From: Rotaria sordida
Lineage: Eukaryota > Rotifera > Eurotatoria > Philodinida > Philodinidae
Direction: 5' to 3'
Assembly: GCA_905250125.1 (NCBI GenBank)
Contig: CAJNOL010000015.1
Location: forward strand, 86,291-150,290
Length of the DNA stretch: 64,000 nt
Shown piece after piece: positions 25,141 to 36,870 of the stretch; position 1 is the first letter of the stretch, and every line of letters starts with the position of its first letter. The notes under the pieces are model-generated. The model saw only the letters and a program-made list of their open reading frames with translations, was not told where the DNA came from and searched no databases. Made by a program: the position numbers and the translations under genes.

Positions 25141-28100
25141 ATGGAGACGGTTAATATATTCTTTTTTATTTATTTGACAGCAGTATTACCATTCAATGCA
25201 ATCACATCAAGCCCAACTGGACGTGTTTTATCAAGTCGAAGTGATCCGTTTATTCGCGATCGTTTACCAAAAATTGAAATGAACGCAACAAGTCATTCAA
25301 TTGTAATGACACTTCATCCAGCAGCAATCAATGATGAAACAATAAAACGTTTTCGTTTACAATATGGAATTAATTTTCCTTATCAACATACAATTTATAT
25401 AAATAAAAATCAAACTTCAGTATTTATTGATAAACTCGGTAGAAAACGAAAAATCTTAGAAAAAATAAAAGAATATTGAATATCTTTTTTTTTTCTTTAG
25501 AACCAAATCAAAAATATATTTTTTCATTAATTGCACTTAATGAAAATAATGATACAGTTGTTCCGGAACAATTCTATGATTTTCAAATGCCATCAGAAGG
25601 TAAATTTAAATACATTGAACACTTCTCTATTTTGAACTTGAACATTATTTTTACAGTCTTAATTACTATTCTAATCTCTTTTAAATGAATGAACGTGTAC
25701 TTTTTTTTAATCCCTCTTCTCTTTATCGTTTCTGCCTAATGCATTAAGACTACAGTTCATTGTTTATTAGAACCGTGAATATCAGAGAAAACAAGGATGT
25801 TACAGCATCATCTTACATTAAACAAAAAGATTCAGTTAATTAAATGTTCATTTAAGAGAGATTTTGTTGTAATTTACAATAAAAATAAAATATTTGATTT
25901 CTTTTTGTAAGATGATGATCGTCAACCACCAAAAACTCCACTTGAATTAAATTTAATACCACATTCGAAAACATCTGTTCTTCTTCAATGGACTGATGTA
26001 GATTTTCCAAAAAATATCCGTTTACCATCATCACGTCGTTATAAAATTCAAATAAATGAATTAAATTCTAATCAACAAATAATTAAACAACAAGAAATAT
26101 TAACAAATAATGAACAATCATATTTAATTGAAAATTTAAAACCATTAACTAATTATGAATTTGCTGTTCGAACAATTGATGGTGATCTTGAAAGTGATTA
26201 TTCAATGGCAATTGAATATTCAAATGTTATTTATCCAATAAAACAATTAAATATGATAACAAACAATGATCCATCAAAAGTTACATTAACATGGCAAGTA
26301 CCTGATGATATAAATGGTATTAAATCATTTAATATTTATTATAATGAACAAGATGAAAAAGGACAAGAACAAAAAATAACTGTACCAATTGAAATAACAC
26401 AAGTAACTATTTCAAATTTAAAAGCAAATACAAAATATTTATTTAAAATTGTTTCTGTTAATCAATTTAATGATGAATCAACACCAGAAACAAGATTATA
26501 TAAAACACCTTATGGTAAATTTTATAAAATTTGTTTTTTATAAGATTTTATAAGAATTTATTTTTATTTTTTTTAGCTATTGATACAAATCATATAGAAT
26601 CAAATAAAAATACAGGTATGTGGTTTTTGTTTTGCTCATTTTATCGAAAATTAACAGAGAATAAGCAAGGTTGCTGACTAGAATTATAACCAATTGTAGA
26701 ATTTGTCACGCATGATGGATGAGTGAACTAGTTTCAACAATAGATTGATATTTAATTTAGTCTATTAGATTTTTTAGAGCAGAAATTTCATTATCTCAGT
26801 CGAGGAAACTATCTGAACTATAACTCGCCATTTGAGCTCATATTGAACTCACAAGGAAGTTTCGGGAAAAGTAGACAATACTTAAAAGGGTTCATGCCCA
26901 TGGGTCTCTCTGAAATCGAGTTATGACCGTTTTACTGAACACTGGATGACGCAAATAGATTATAAAATATTTCAGTTTTTATTAATTTGTATCAATAGTT
27001 TTAATAGAATCCACAAGGATTCACTTGAGTCTACTACTGTTAACAACAATGTGCGTGTAGACAAGTTCACACTTTCGTTAACAGTGATAGATTCTTTAAA
27101 TAAGTCTCTTGTATAACATATAAAAATTTTGCAATTCATTTGCATTATGAATTCTTACACTGAAATTCCGATCCATTTGCATGTATTTACCGAAAAATTA
27201 ACTAACGGAATTCGGACGTAAAGTGTTGCCGATAGATAAATCTAATGATCCTTGGAATATATTGAAAGTTTCAACCGAAAAGAATATTCCTTTGTCGTGA
27301 TATTGAATTTTCAAGTAAACTCGATTTTTATGACAAGCAACTATCTCGAACGACGGATTATAGTTGGAATAGTACCTTTGTTAATTTAAAGAAAAACAAT
27401 CTTTAAGTTCTTACTTATTATTTTAAAGCAAAACACAAGAAATATATTATTTTGTTAATTTGTTTAGATCAAAATTTATTTGGATGGCCATCAATGGGTT
27501 TATCAAATAATTCATGGCTTCTTATTTTAATTGCATTCAGTATTGCATTTTTATGTCTATTCTTCTGTGGTATTATAATTTGTTCAAAAACAAGTTGTTG
27601 TTGTTGTTCTTGTTGGTCAGGTAATAAAAAACATATTCATAATTCTCCAACACATAGTCATCAACGACAATATTCTCCAACAAGTAATACAGCATCATCA
27701 TCATTAATAAAACCAACTGATTTATGGGCTGGTGCTGATTGTTTATCACCACCAACAGCAACAATTCGAAATTCGAATACGACTGAAAGACATTATGAAA
27801 CATCATCAACGGCTGGTAGTGGAACATTACAACGATGTAATCATCATCATCATCATCATCATCCTCTTTATCATCATACACAAGAAACACAACCATTAAC
27901 AAGTAATATTGAATTAAATAATGATCAACAACGACATTCATATGTACCATCAAACGATGGTTCAAGTTCAATCGATGGAAATACAAGTAGTTTTCCTATA
28001 AATGGAAAATTTAATACAAGTATACGTACAAGACCTATTGCTGTTGGTGGATCGTTTGAACAACAAACACAAAAGAAATCTATGAAAAATTTACGTATGT

Positions 28101-29041
28101 TTTAATGTTCATCTTATTTATTAGATTATTAACAAATTATTTTCTTTTATTTAGCCATGGGTACTGCATTTATTATGAATCATACAAATGTTGCTCAACA
28201 ACAACAACAACATGTAACTGTTCGACCTATTCAACAAAAAGTTCAATATGTTGTTCGACCTAATGAACAATCACACATGATTGGATCGGGTACAATTCTT
28301 TTTTTTTAAATCAATAAACTTAAATCTAAATCATTGTTGTTTTTACTTGTTTGTTTGTTTGTTTGTTTGTTAAGGTCCATCATCACCTGATTATCAACAT
28401 TCACCATCGAATAGTCATTGTAGTTCAAATCATAATCCACCATCAATTCAATCAATTCCTATAATAGGAACTGGTCTTTATGATAGAATATCTAATTCAA
28501 ATAATAATAGTGAAAATTCAGATAATCAACGTGCACTTCTTCTTCCATCAAAACCAAATTTACGAAGCTTTACTGTACCTGTTGCTCCACCAATTATTCC
28601 ACCACCACCATCAATTACAAATAAACAACAACAACAAACTACAACTATACAAACAACATCTCAATGTAAATTTATTATACCGAATTAGCCAAAATTATAG
28701 AATCATTTGTTCGAATGCAACTGTGTGATAAGTTTCGACTATTTCAATACTCTTATGTATAGAACAAAATTAAAATGATCGAAACTTATTACACAATTCT
28801 ATTCGAACCAATGGTTCTATACTTTTGGCCAACACTATATTTATTTCTTGAAAATAATTTTTTTTTTTTTGTCTTTTTAGATAAATCTCCATTTCGTAGT
28901 CCGAATCGGCCATTATTAAATAATTATACAAAAGAAACGAAATCAATAGATACTGATGAAATTGATAAGAATCCTGCTGATGTACTTGAAGACGTTCGCA
29001 ATCAATTGGGCAATTTAATGAAAAAAGATTTTCAATGTTAG
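25141..29041 (+). CDS. DCC/neogenin-like receptor with FN3 domains (short form)
   Basis: Eight exons: 25141..25438, 25501..25599, 25912..26514, 26577..26615, 27468..28094, 28155..28289, 28375..28665, 28881..29041, phases consistent, giving 750 aa. The order is a signal peptide (1-18), three FN3-type domains (about 40-130, 140-240, 240-335), a membrane helix (363-386) followed by a Cys run, then a 360-residue cytoplasmic part rich in Ser, Gln, His (seven in a row) and Pro. Two tail motifs suggest DCC/neogenin: KPTDLW (about 428-433) resembles the P1 motif PPDLW, and the extreme C-terminus with LGNLMKKDF resembles the P3 LEGLMKDLN helix. DCC proteins are netrin receptors with four Ig and six FN3 domains; Ig domains are absent here. 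An acceptor-like TTTCATTTCAG precedes the ATG by about 24 bp. Intron 4 is 852 bp. Confidence 0.65.
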
Positions 29042-29369
29042 ATATTCATTTTTTCGCTTTCTTTCTTCTCAGGGATTTACTTTTTTTTTATTATTAATAT
29101 TGTCAATGTGGTGCTAGATATCAAATTTATTTGCTTTTTTTTCTTCCGTGCAACATAATCTTCTCATTTCTTGTCAGACATTGTTCTATCTCTTGTACAA
29201 CACTGATATATATATATATAGTCAATTCGTGTATGTCTTGTAATATTTACGTCTATCGACAAGTTTTCTTTTTTCTTTTTTTTATTTTAGACGTAAGAAG
29301 ATAGTTTAATAAATCGAAAACAAAATTCTTTTTTGCTTTCTTTTTAAGATTTTGTAATTATTTTCCCAA

Positions 29370-30470
29370 ATGCCTCGATATGCACAATTAGTTTTAGTAA
29401 GTTTTGAAATAATTTAAAAATTTCAATTCAATGAGATTATTGTAGGGACCAGCTGGTTCAGGTAAATCAACATATTGTAGTTCAATGGTTAAACATGGTG
29501 AAGTAATTAAACGAACAATAAATGTAATTAATCTTGATCCAGCAGCTGAACATTTTGATTATCCAATTTTTGCTGGTAAATTTTTGTTTTTTAGTTTTCT
29601 TTTTAAATTATGAAATAAAAAAAATTTTATTTAGATATTAGAGAATTAATTGAAATCGATGATGCAATGGATGATCAAGCACTTCGATTTGGTCCAAATG
29701 GTGGTCTTATTTTTTGTATGGAGTATGTTACCATTTAAAGATTAAAAATAAAAAGATGTTTCTTTATTTTTTGTAGATATTTTGAACGAAATCTCGATTG
29801 GTTACATGAACAGTTAGGTGATGAAGAAGATGATTATTTTTTATTTGATTGTCCCGGTAATTAAATTCATTATTTTGTTTTCTTTATTGATTTCTATAAA
29901 TAATAGGTCAAATTGAATTATATACTCATGTACCAGTAATGCGTCGTGTTGTTGAGCAATTACAAAATTGGAATTTTCGTGTATGTGGTGTATTTCTTGT
30001 TGATGCACAATTTTCTGTTGAACAATCAAAATTTTTAAGTGGAATGCTTACAGCATTATCATCAATGATTCAACTTGAAATACCATTTATTCATGTTTTA
30101 TCAAAAGTTGATCTTCTATCAAAACGTGATAAAAAACAATTGAAAAAGTATTTATTTTTAAATTATGTTTAATTGTATTGTTTCTTTCTTTTTCTTTTTG
30201 TTTTTTGTTAGATTTATGGATCCTGATATATATCAGTTAGCAAACAGTGAATTATCGAATACATTTCTTGGTCGTTATAGTCAATTGAATAAAGCAATAG
30301 CAAGTGTGATATATGACTATAGTTTAGTGAAATTCTATGCATTAGATATGAGTAAAGAAGATTCTATAACAAATTTATTAGTCGAAATTGATTTAAGTAT
30401 ACAATATGGTGAAGATTTTGATGTAAAAGAACCTAAAGAAATTGAAGATAATAAACAAGATGATGAATAA
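29370..30470 (+). CDS. GPN3: GPN-loop GTPase 3
   Basis: Six exons: 29370..29396, 29446..29575, 29635..29722, 29777..29856, 29907..30147, 30212..30470, phases consistent, giving 274 aa (human 284). It begins [18 protein letters not shown], which contains the P-loop, and shows [12 protein letters not shown], the defining GPN insert in LRFGPNGGL, the G3 region [16 protein letters not shown], the guanine-specificity region [12 protein letters not shown], and the typical end [17 protein letters not shown]3 works with GPN1 in the cytoplasm in assembly and nuclear import of RNA polymerases. The first exon is only 27 nt. An acceptor-like TTTTTAAG is about 20 bp before the ATG. Confidence 0.97.
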
Positions 30471-30700
30471 TTGTGTAATTTTTCTGTATTTTGTTTTCTT
30501 TTGTTTTGTACAGAAAAAAAAAATAAACTAAAGAAATGTTACCAATCAGAATTTAATGACGTTATTATTTGCTTTATGTGAAAGGAAGAAAGAGAATGGA
30601 GGTTATTGCACCATCGCAAATACATACACTTAATAGACGTTTTATCATATTGCCGATTGTTTTTCTTTTCACTTTTAGATTGCATACAGTAAAAATAGTC

Positions 30701-32868
30701 ATGTCGAGTAAAGCATGTAAATGTGGTGGAACAGAGATCGATACGGATCGAGCGCGCGGTCTTAGTGTATGTATGCAATGTGGTGAAGTTATTGAAGATA
30801 CAATTATTATTAATGAAGCTGAATTAACTGAAACAAGTGGTGGTGGTATACAAGTTGTTGGACAATGGTTATCAAATGATGATGTTCGTGGTGCAAGTGC
30901 TGGTGGTATGATGGGTTTTAATATTCGAGAATCAAGACAAATAACATTACATAAAGCTCGTCGCGGTATAACAGATATTGCCAGTAATATGCGTATGAAT
31001 CATCATTGTATTGATGCAGCATTTAAAGTATGTTTGAAGTTTTTATTTTTTCTTTTAAAATAATTTTGTGGATTGTTTTTTTTTTTTTATTAAGATTTAT
31101 AAAATGGCACTTGATCACGGATTATCTCGTGGAAATAAATCTAGTCATTTACTTGCTGCTTGTTTGTACATTATTTGTCGAACAGAAGGTACTCAACATA
31201 TTTTACTTGATTTTTGTGATCATGTTGATGCTGATATAAGTGTATTAGCACGAATTTATTTACGATTAGCACGTGAATTATGTATTAATGTTCCACATAC
31301 AGATCCATCATTACTTATACCACGTTATGCAGCTAAACTTGATTTTGGTGATCGTACAAATGCTGTTTCTAATACAGCTTTACGTATTGTTCAACGTATG
31401 AAACGTGATTGGCTTAATATTGGTCGTCGTTCATCAGGTCTTTGTGGTTCAGCATTATTATTTGCTGCACGTATGCATAATTTTAATCGTACAATTCAAC
31501 AAATAGTTGATGTTGTTAAAATATCAAAAGCAACAATAATAAGACGTTTACAAGAATTTGAAACAACACCAACAGCACAATTAAATATGAAAGAATTTGA
31601 CACAATTGAACTTGAAGAAGAACAAGATCCACCAGCTTTTTCAAAAGCTAAACGTATGACAAAACTTGCACAATATGAAGAATCATTTAATATTGAACAA
31701 ATTGAACGTGAAATACTTGACACACAAAAACAAATTGATGATCAATTAGAAAAATTATCTAAACCACGTGGTCAATTAGCTAAGTATGTGATTCGTGTTT
31801 TTTTTTGTTGTTTTTTGTCATATTTATATTTTATTTTTAGATATGCAAAATATGTTGATTTAGAAAAAAATGTTTTAGGTACGGAAGAAGATGATTTAAT
31901 TCAAAAAGTTTTAACAAATAAAAAATCAAAACGAAAACAATCAATCGATGAAGATGATGAAATTTCATCAACAATGATAACAACTGAAACGGAACCAGCA
32001 CCAATCGATGAGAATGATATGAAATGGGCTGCAAATTATATTGAAGAACAACAAACACAATTAATTCTTTCATTATTCGATAATGATGGTAATCAATTAA
32101 CGAATAATAATAATAATGATGATGATGATGAACAACAAAATAAAGAAGATGATTTTAAATCTCTTCGACCATCTTTAACAACTATGGGCATTGGTAAGTT
32201 ATTCATCAATGATTTATATTAATACTTAATATGATTTTTAATAATTCTATTCAGAACCAGTAACATCATCTTTAAATTATTCAAAAGATAATATTAATTC
32301 TACAACATCAAGTATAACTTATCATCATCAAGTTGTACTTGATTTTCCTGAATGGCATCCATCAATTGATTTATCGAATGAAGAACTTGATTTAACTGGT
32401 ATTGATGATAATGAAATTGAAGAAATGATTTTAACACGTGATGAAACAAAACTTAAACTTAAATCTTGGCTACGTGAAAATAAAGATTGGTTCTTAGAAG
32501 AAAAACGACGTCAACGTAATAAAGAAGCTGCTGAACAAAAGAAAACTGGTTCAAATAGTATGACAGCAGCACAACGACGTAAACGTAAGAAGAAAGCAGC
32601 AACAATGGCATTGAATGAATTAAATAAATCAACAAATACTACTAATACTCATCATCAATTAGCTGGTTTTAATTCATTGACACCAGCTGGTTTAGCTGCT
32701 GCAGCTCATTCAGCACTTGAAGCAGAAAAAAATTCACAAGATAAACGTATATCAAGTAAAATTAATTATGATGTATTAAAGAGATTGACAATGAAAAAAG
32801 ATGGAACAGGACAAACGTCATCATCACCAGCAATGGCAAATACCAATGAAGCTGAAAGAACTACTTAA
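30701..32868 (+). CDS. BRF1: TFIIIB subunit BRF1 (RNA polymerase III initiation factor)
   Basis: Four exons: 30701..31027, 31095..31783, 31841..32193, 32255..32868, phases consistent, giving 660 aa (human 677). It shows an N-terminal zinc ribbon, two cyclin-like TFIIB repeats (about 85-270, with LAACLYIICRTEGT and MKRDWLNIGRRSSGLCGSA), an acidic linker, and the BRF1-specific C-terminal blocks LDLTGIDDNEIEEMIL and KISSKINYDVLKRL. With TBP and BDP1 it recruits Pol III to tRNA, 5S and U6 genes. The first zinc pair is written ACKCGG, a CxC instead of the usual CxxC, while the second is CMQCGE. ATG 30701 is chosen by homology; an in-frame ATG at 30569 exists but lies before the acceptor-like TTTCACTTTTAG at about 30668-30679. 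Confidence 0.97.
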
Positions 32869-34460
32869 ATCCATTTTATTTTCGTCTTTTTGTTTCTTTT
32901 TTACTATTGTTTTCACTCTGCTCATTTTTTCTAGATAATAATGATTGTTTTTCGTTCGTTTTCAAAAGTATGATTGTACAAAAAATAAAAAAAAAGAATA
33001 TTGATCTGTTTTGTTTATAGAAATACCGGCTATAGAAAAAATTTTAACATTGTACATTGTGTTATAACGCAATGAAGTATAGGAGTCTTAATTAAATCGT
33101 TGAAATTATGTGTTAAAGCTACTAGCTTATCCACTTATGATAGGAATATGATTAAGAAAGCAATGCGATGATTAGATTTCAATTATTTATTGATTATTCG
33201 CTATCAGCTTTTAATAATCAACAAGCTAAATGGCAGGCTATTTGGTTCGAAAGTTTGATCGAGTTTGGCCGATTCTCAAACACAATAAATTGCTCAAGCA
33301 TGATCGAACCGGTTTTCATTCCTATGCTTTTATATAACTTAGTAGTATGAAAAAGTAAAATTGTTTTAAAATGTCGAGATCTCACTATTCTTGGGCCACG
33401 TTTGAATATGAAATCATACCCGATACTCGAACCGACATTATTTTTCATGTCCGTCACATGAATCCATGCTCTAAATCGAGTCGAATGGCCAGTACTCAGT
33501 CCGATTACAGAACACAATTATTAAATCATAGTAAAGTCTATATACTTTCCGTAACTTTATAATTTAAGATTTTTAAAAAAATGATTTTTCTTCATTTGTC
33601 TATTTTTGTATCGATCGATTTTATTCGAACAAGTTTTTATGAAAAAGATCGAACTGATTTGATAACAACAAGCACATAAATAATAGAGATCTTTCAAAAC
33701 TTGTATCAAAAAACAATCGATATTGTCGATAGAGTCTCTTATGATTCACTATAGTTTTAATCATTCGATGAAATATATTTAATACGAAATGACAGATGAA
33801 TAGACAATGATAAAAGAAAATGATTTGAGATTTTCATAAATATCTATTCATATTATTAGTCAAAAAAAAACAAAAACATCAGCGAACAGTTTATTTTACT
33901 TTTGCATTCTTTACAAAATTGTTTACTTGTTTATAATAAATTGTTGTTTTATGTTTAATTTTACTTTTGATTAACAATATAAATAGATATTCACGAAATG
34001 GTTTAAATAAAAATCTTTTTATTCGTATCTATCCTTCTTTTATTGTTTTAAGGCAAGTCTTTCTTATCTCTTAGTCGTATATGACATATATGAATTAATT
34101 GAAACATTTTTTACAAATAATTCATAGGCAACTTTTTTTGTAAATATTATGAAAATTATTTAAACTGAAATTCTACTGGAATAGGATAACATTTTTCAAG
34201 ATTTTTTTTGTAATTATGAAAAAAAACTTCAAATAATTGTAATGGATGTATTACTTTCTCAATTTTACGACATAACGTTAAGATGTAATTTTCCAGTGAG
34301 TCATAAAAAATTGGATGTGTCCATTAAATCTTTAATGTTTATTATATCATATTTCATATTAAACGTAAGAAATTGCGAAAGTCTCATCTTTCTATTCACC
34401 AACTATAAAAAGGTAAGATACATAAGGTAGTATTGCATTCTACTCTAGGTATTTGTCATC
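32869..34460. other. Gene-free spacer after BRF1
   Basis: The BRF1 3' UTR with AATAAA near 32985, then AT-rich sequence. Overlapping open frames on both strands at 33168-33562 look unlike proteins. No feature is supported. An acceptor-like TTCTACTCTAG at about 34439-34449 precedes the next gene. Confidence 0.5.
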
Positions 34461-35426
34461 ATGGTGTGTTTTGTTCATGATCATCATTTTCTTTCTAAAT
34501 TCCATGCTGCTATCAATCAACTACGGAAAACAAATGAATTTACTATCTTAACATTACGACAACTGCCAAAACGATGTTGTTCATGTCCTGAGAAAAGAAA
34601 TAATATGGTATCTAAAACAATAGAATCATTCTTAAAATCAATGGATATTAATGAATTACGACTTATTTGTCTTCGACTTGATTTAAAACAATATATTGCT
34701 ACTCATATCTTATCATCACCATCAAAAATATGTAATTATACAATTTTATCCTTTCCTACTTTTTCCAATTCAAAAATGCAAGATATCATATCAAATAATT
34801 TTACTGTTCAACACGACAATCAACTGCGTACTTTACAAAAAATGCATCATGTTAGTCTTGAATTTGTGACATCGAACACATCGCAGGAGTTATTCAATGA
34901 AATTGCTCAAATAAAATTTGATATAATAGCTAAATGTTCAAATTACTTAGAAGCAATTCAAGCTATTAACGGTCTTTGGGTTATTATTTCAACAAAAGAT
35001 CAATCACGTGTTGATATTGTGGAACATATGCTTCAGCAACAATGGATCCAATTTATAGAGAACATTTCCATATACACTACACAAATGTTATACCATTGGC
35101 AACAGCATCAACCTTCAAAAGTTATCAACAATAAACATTTGAATCTCGTGCAATCTAAGATTAATAAACAAAAGAAGTCAAACAAACAAGCAGCGAAACT
35201 ATCCACACTTTTTCAAACGTCAAACGTCATAGAAGAAACAGCAGACGCATCGGATGAATTAGAAAATGAAATACATTTTACTAGCGAATGTTCGTCTGAT
35301 GAAATGTTAATGATGACCAATCCACGATTCAACTTTCTTTTCAATCGATATGACAATTCTAATAAATTTAGACGACCACGCACCCATCGACGACAACATA
35401 TGTTGGCTATTGCTATGGCTGCTTAG
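34461..35426 (+). CDS. Unrecognised single-exon protein, 321 aa
   Basis: An uninterrupted frame from ATG 34461 to TAG 35426. It is far longer than chance frames in this AT-rich sequence, with an acceptor-like CTCTAG 12 bp upstream of the ATG and AATAAA near 35566. The first 215 residues look folded and largely helical, with a Cys/Arg patch (LPKRCCSCPEK) at about 36-46 and LKSMDINELRLICLRLDLKQ after it. Residues 225-285 are charged and Lys/Glu-rich. The end is basic (FRRPRTHRRQHM). No signal peptide or membrane helix is seen. I do not recognise the family. It may be lineage-specific or a fast-evolving nuclear protein. Confidence 0.6.
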   Translation: MVCFVHDHHFLSKFHAAINQLRKTNEFTILTLRQLPKRCCSCPEKRNNMVSKTIESFLKSMDINELRLICLRLDLKQYIATHILSSPSKICNYTILSFPTFSNSKMQDIISNNFTVQHDNQLRTLQKMHHVSLEFVTSNTSQELFNEIAQIKFDIIAKCSNYLEAIQAINGLWVIISTKDQSRVDIVEHMLQQQWIQFIENISIYTTQMLYHWQQHQPSKVINNKHLNLVQSKINKQKKSNKQAAKLSTLFQTSNVIEETADASDELENEIHFTSECSSDEMLMMTNPRFNFLFNRYDNSNKFRRPRTHRRQHMLAIAMAA

Positions 35427-35974
35427 ATATTGTATCAGATAAAATAATTAGTCAAGACAGAAGAATTTATTCATGTGTTAGATAAATATGTTTATATTGA
35501 TGATATTATTTATTTTTGATTTTTATCCATGCGAGTCTAAACATTTGAAATAGTATATGTAAAATAATAAAAGCTCGTCAGAAACAAAAATTTCTATTCT
35601 AGATACTAGTCAAAAGGTAAGCCAACTTGAAGTGCTTGCATCATGATGAATGTGAAAAAATAAATTGATCGATCTTATTGATGAATTTATAGAAAACTTT
35701 TTGAATTTGTGAGAGAAGTACAAGATGAATGTTTTATTATGTTAAATTTATTGCTACTCTTGAAAAGAAATGAATTGACTTGTAGAACATTGATGATAGA
35801 TTTCATTCTAAATAATTCTTCTAGTAATGAAAGATTCCATATCGTCAATTATCTACAATTATTTGAACGTTTGATATAAGATATGTAAGTATCTATCAGA
35901 TATCAACTAGCTTCGATTCGAGTCCGAATATAAGATGGATGGGTTCGCTTTCGAAAAGTTGTACCTGTTAGAGC
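35427..35974. other. Spacer downstream of the 321 aa gene
   Basis: The 3' UTR to about 35590, then AT-rich sequence. No feature is seen before the foldback element. Confidence 0.4.
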
Positions 35975-36327
35975 CCTGCACGGGAGTCAACTAAATTTTT
36001 TGTCGATAATTCAATTTTAACATATGAACTTTTTTTAATCGTAGGTTTTGTTCTCTGATATTTGCTGTACACATTGATGCTTTTTGAAGGTTCTAACAAT
36101 GTCTTATAGAGACATCCGGACACGAAACAAAGTCGGAGTAAAATTCCATTCCGAATTTTTTCGACTCCGACTCTCTTTCATGTCTATAGACCTTGATAAG
36201 ATGTCGTTGGAATCTTCAAAATACGTCACTTTCTACAGTAAATATTAGAGAACAAAACCTACTATTCAAAAAAAGCTTAGTGTTAAGAGTGAATTTTCGG
36301 CAAAAAATTTAGTTAGCTCCGTGCAGG
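35975..36327. mobile_element. Foldback (MITE-like) element, ~165 bp inverted arms
   Basis: The sequence starting CCTGCACGG at 35975 is matched in inverted orientation by the sequence ending CCGTGCAGG at 36327. The arms share AACTAAATTTTTTG, GTAGGTTTTGTTCTCT, AATGTCTTAT-like and a near-central AGTCGGAGT / ACTCCGACT pair, with moderate divergence. Almost the whole 353 bp is arm, with only ~20 bp of loop near 36150. No coding region. Confidence 0.8.
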
Positions 36328-36870
36328 ATACTAGTCTGAAATGAGATACGACAAGTTTTAAGATTTATTCTATGAATATTTCCTTGTTTTTTTCAAAAGT
36401 TGACTTTTCTTGATTGAAGTCAATGATGGTAGTTCAGACTAGTATTTGGTAACATGATCGATTTGAAAAAAGAAAGCATAACCATTCGAGTGCACTAGAA
36501 TAAAAATATAGAAATATTTTTTGTTATACAGATAATTTTTACTCCATCGTATATGCAAACAATAACATGAGGATAAAAGGAAGATTTCCAGTACATAATG
36601 ATAAATACCGAGTCATCGTAGACCAAAGATAACAACAAGAAAAACTAAACGAAGAGAAAGATTGTAAAGAAAAAAGAAAAGAAAATCTTTGCAACGAAGA
36701 ATACTAACGATAACTTTCAAAAATGAAATTATGTTTGGATTTTTAAAGCAAGAAATTCAGTCGTTTACACATTTGACTATCGTAACACATATAACTTTTC
36801 TTTTTCTTTTTCTTTTTGTTTGTAAATATAATTTTTAGATTTCTAACAACAAGCACATCTTTCCTCAGTC

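Noticed and set aside
27573-27986. 137-codon minus-strand frame with a long Asp run
   Set aside because: Antisense shadow of the His-rich DCC-like exon.
30569-30700. In-frame N-terminal extension of BRF1
   Set aside because: Not present in the family, and it precedes the acceptor-like AG; ATG 30701 aligns with known BRF1 starts.
33420-33440. CTCGAACCGA resembling a tRNA B box on the minus strand
   Set aside because: No A box at the right distance and no cloverleaf could be drawn.
33168-33562. Overlapping frames on both strands
   Set aside because: Neither resembles protein; no splice or poly(A) context.
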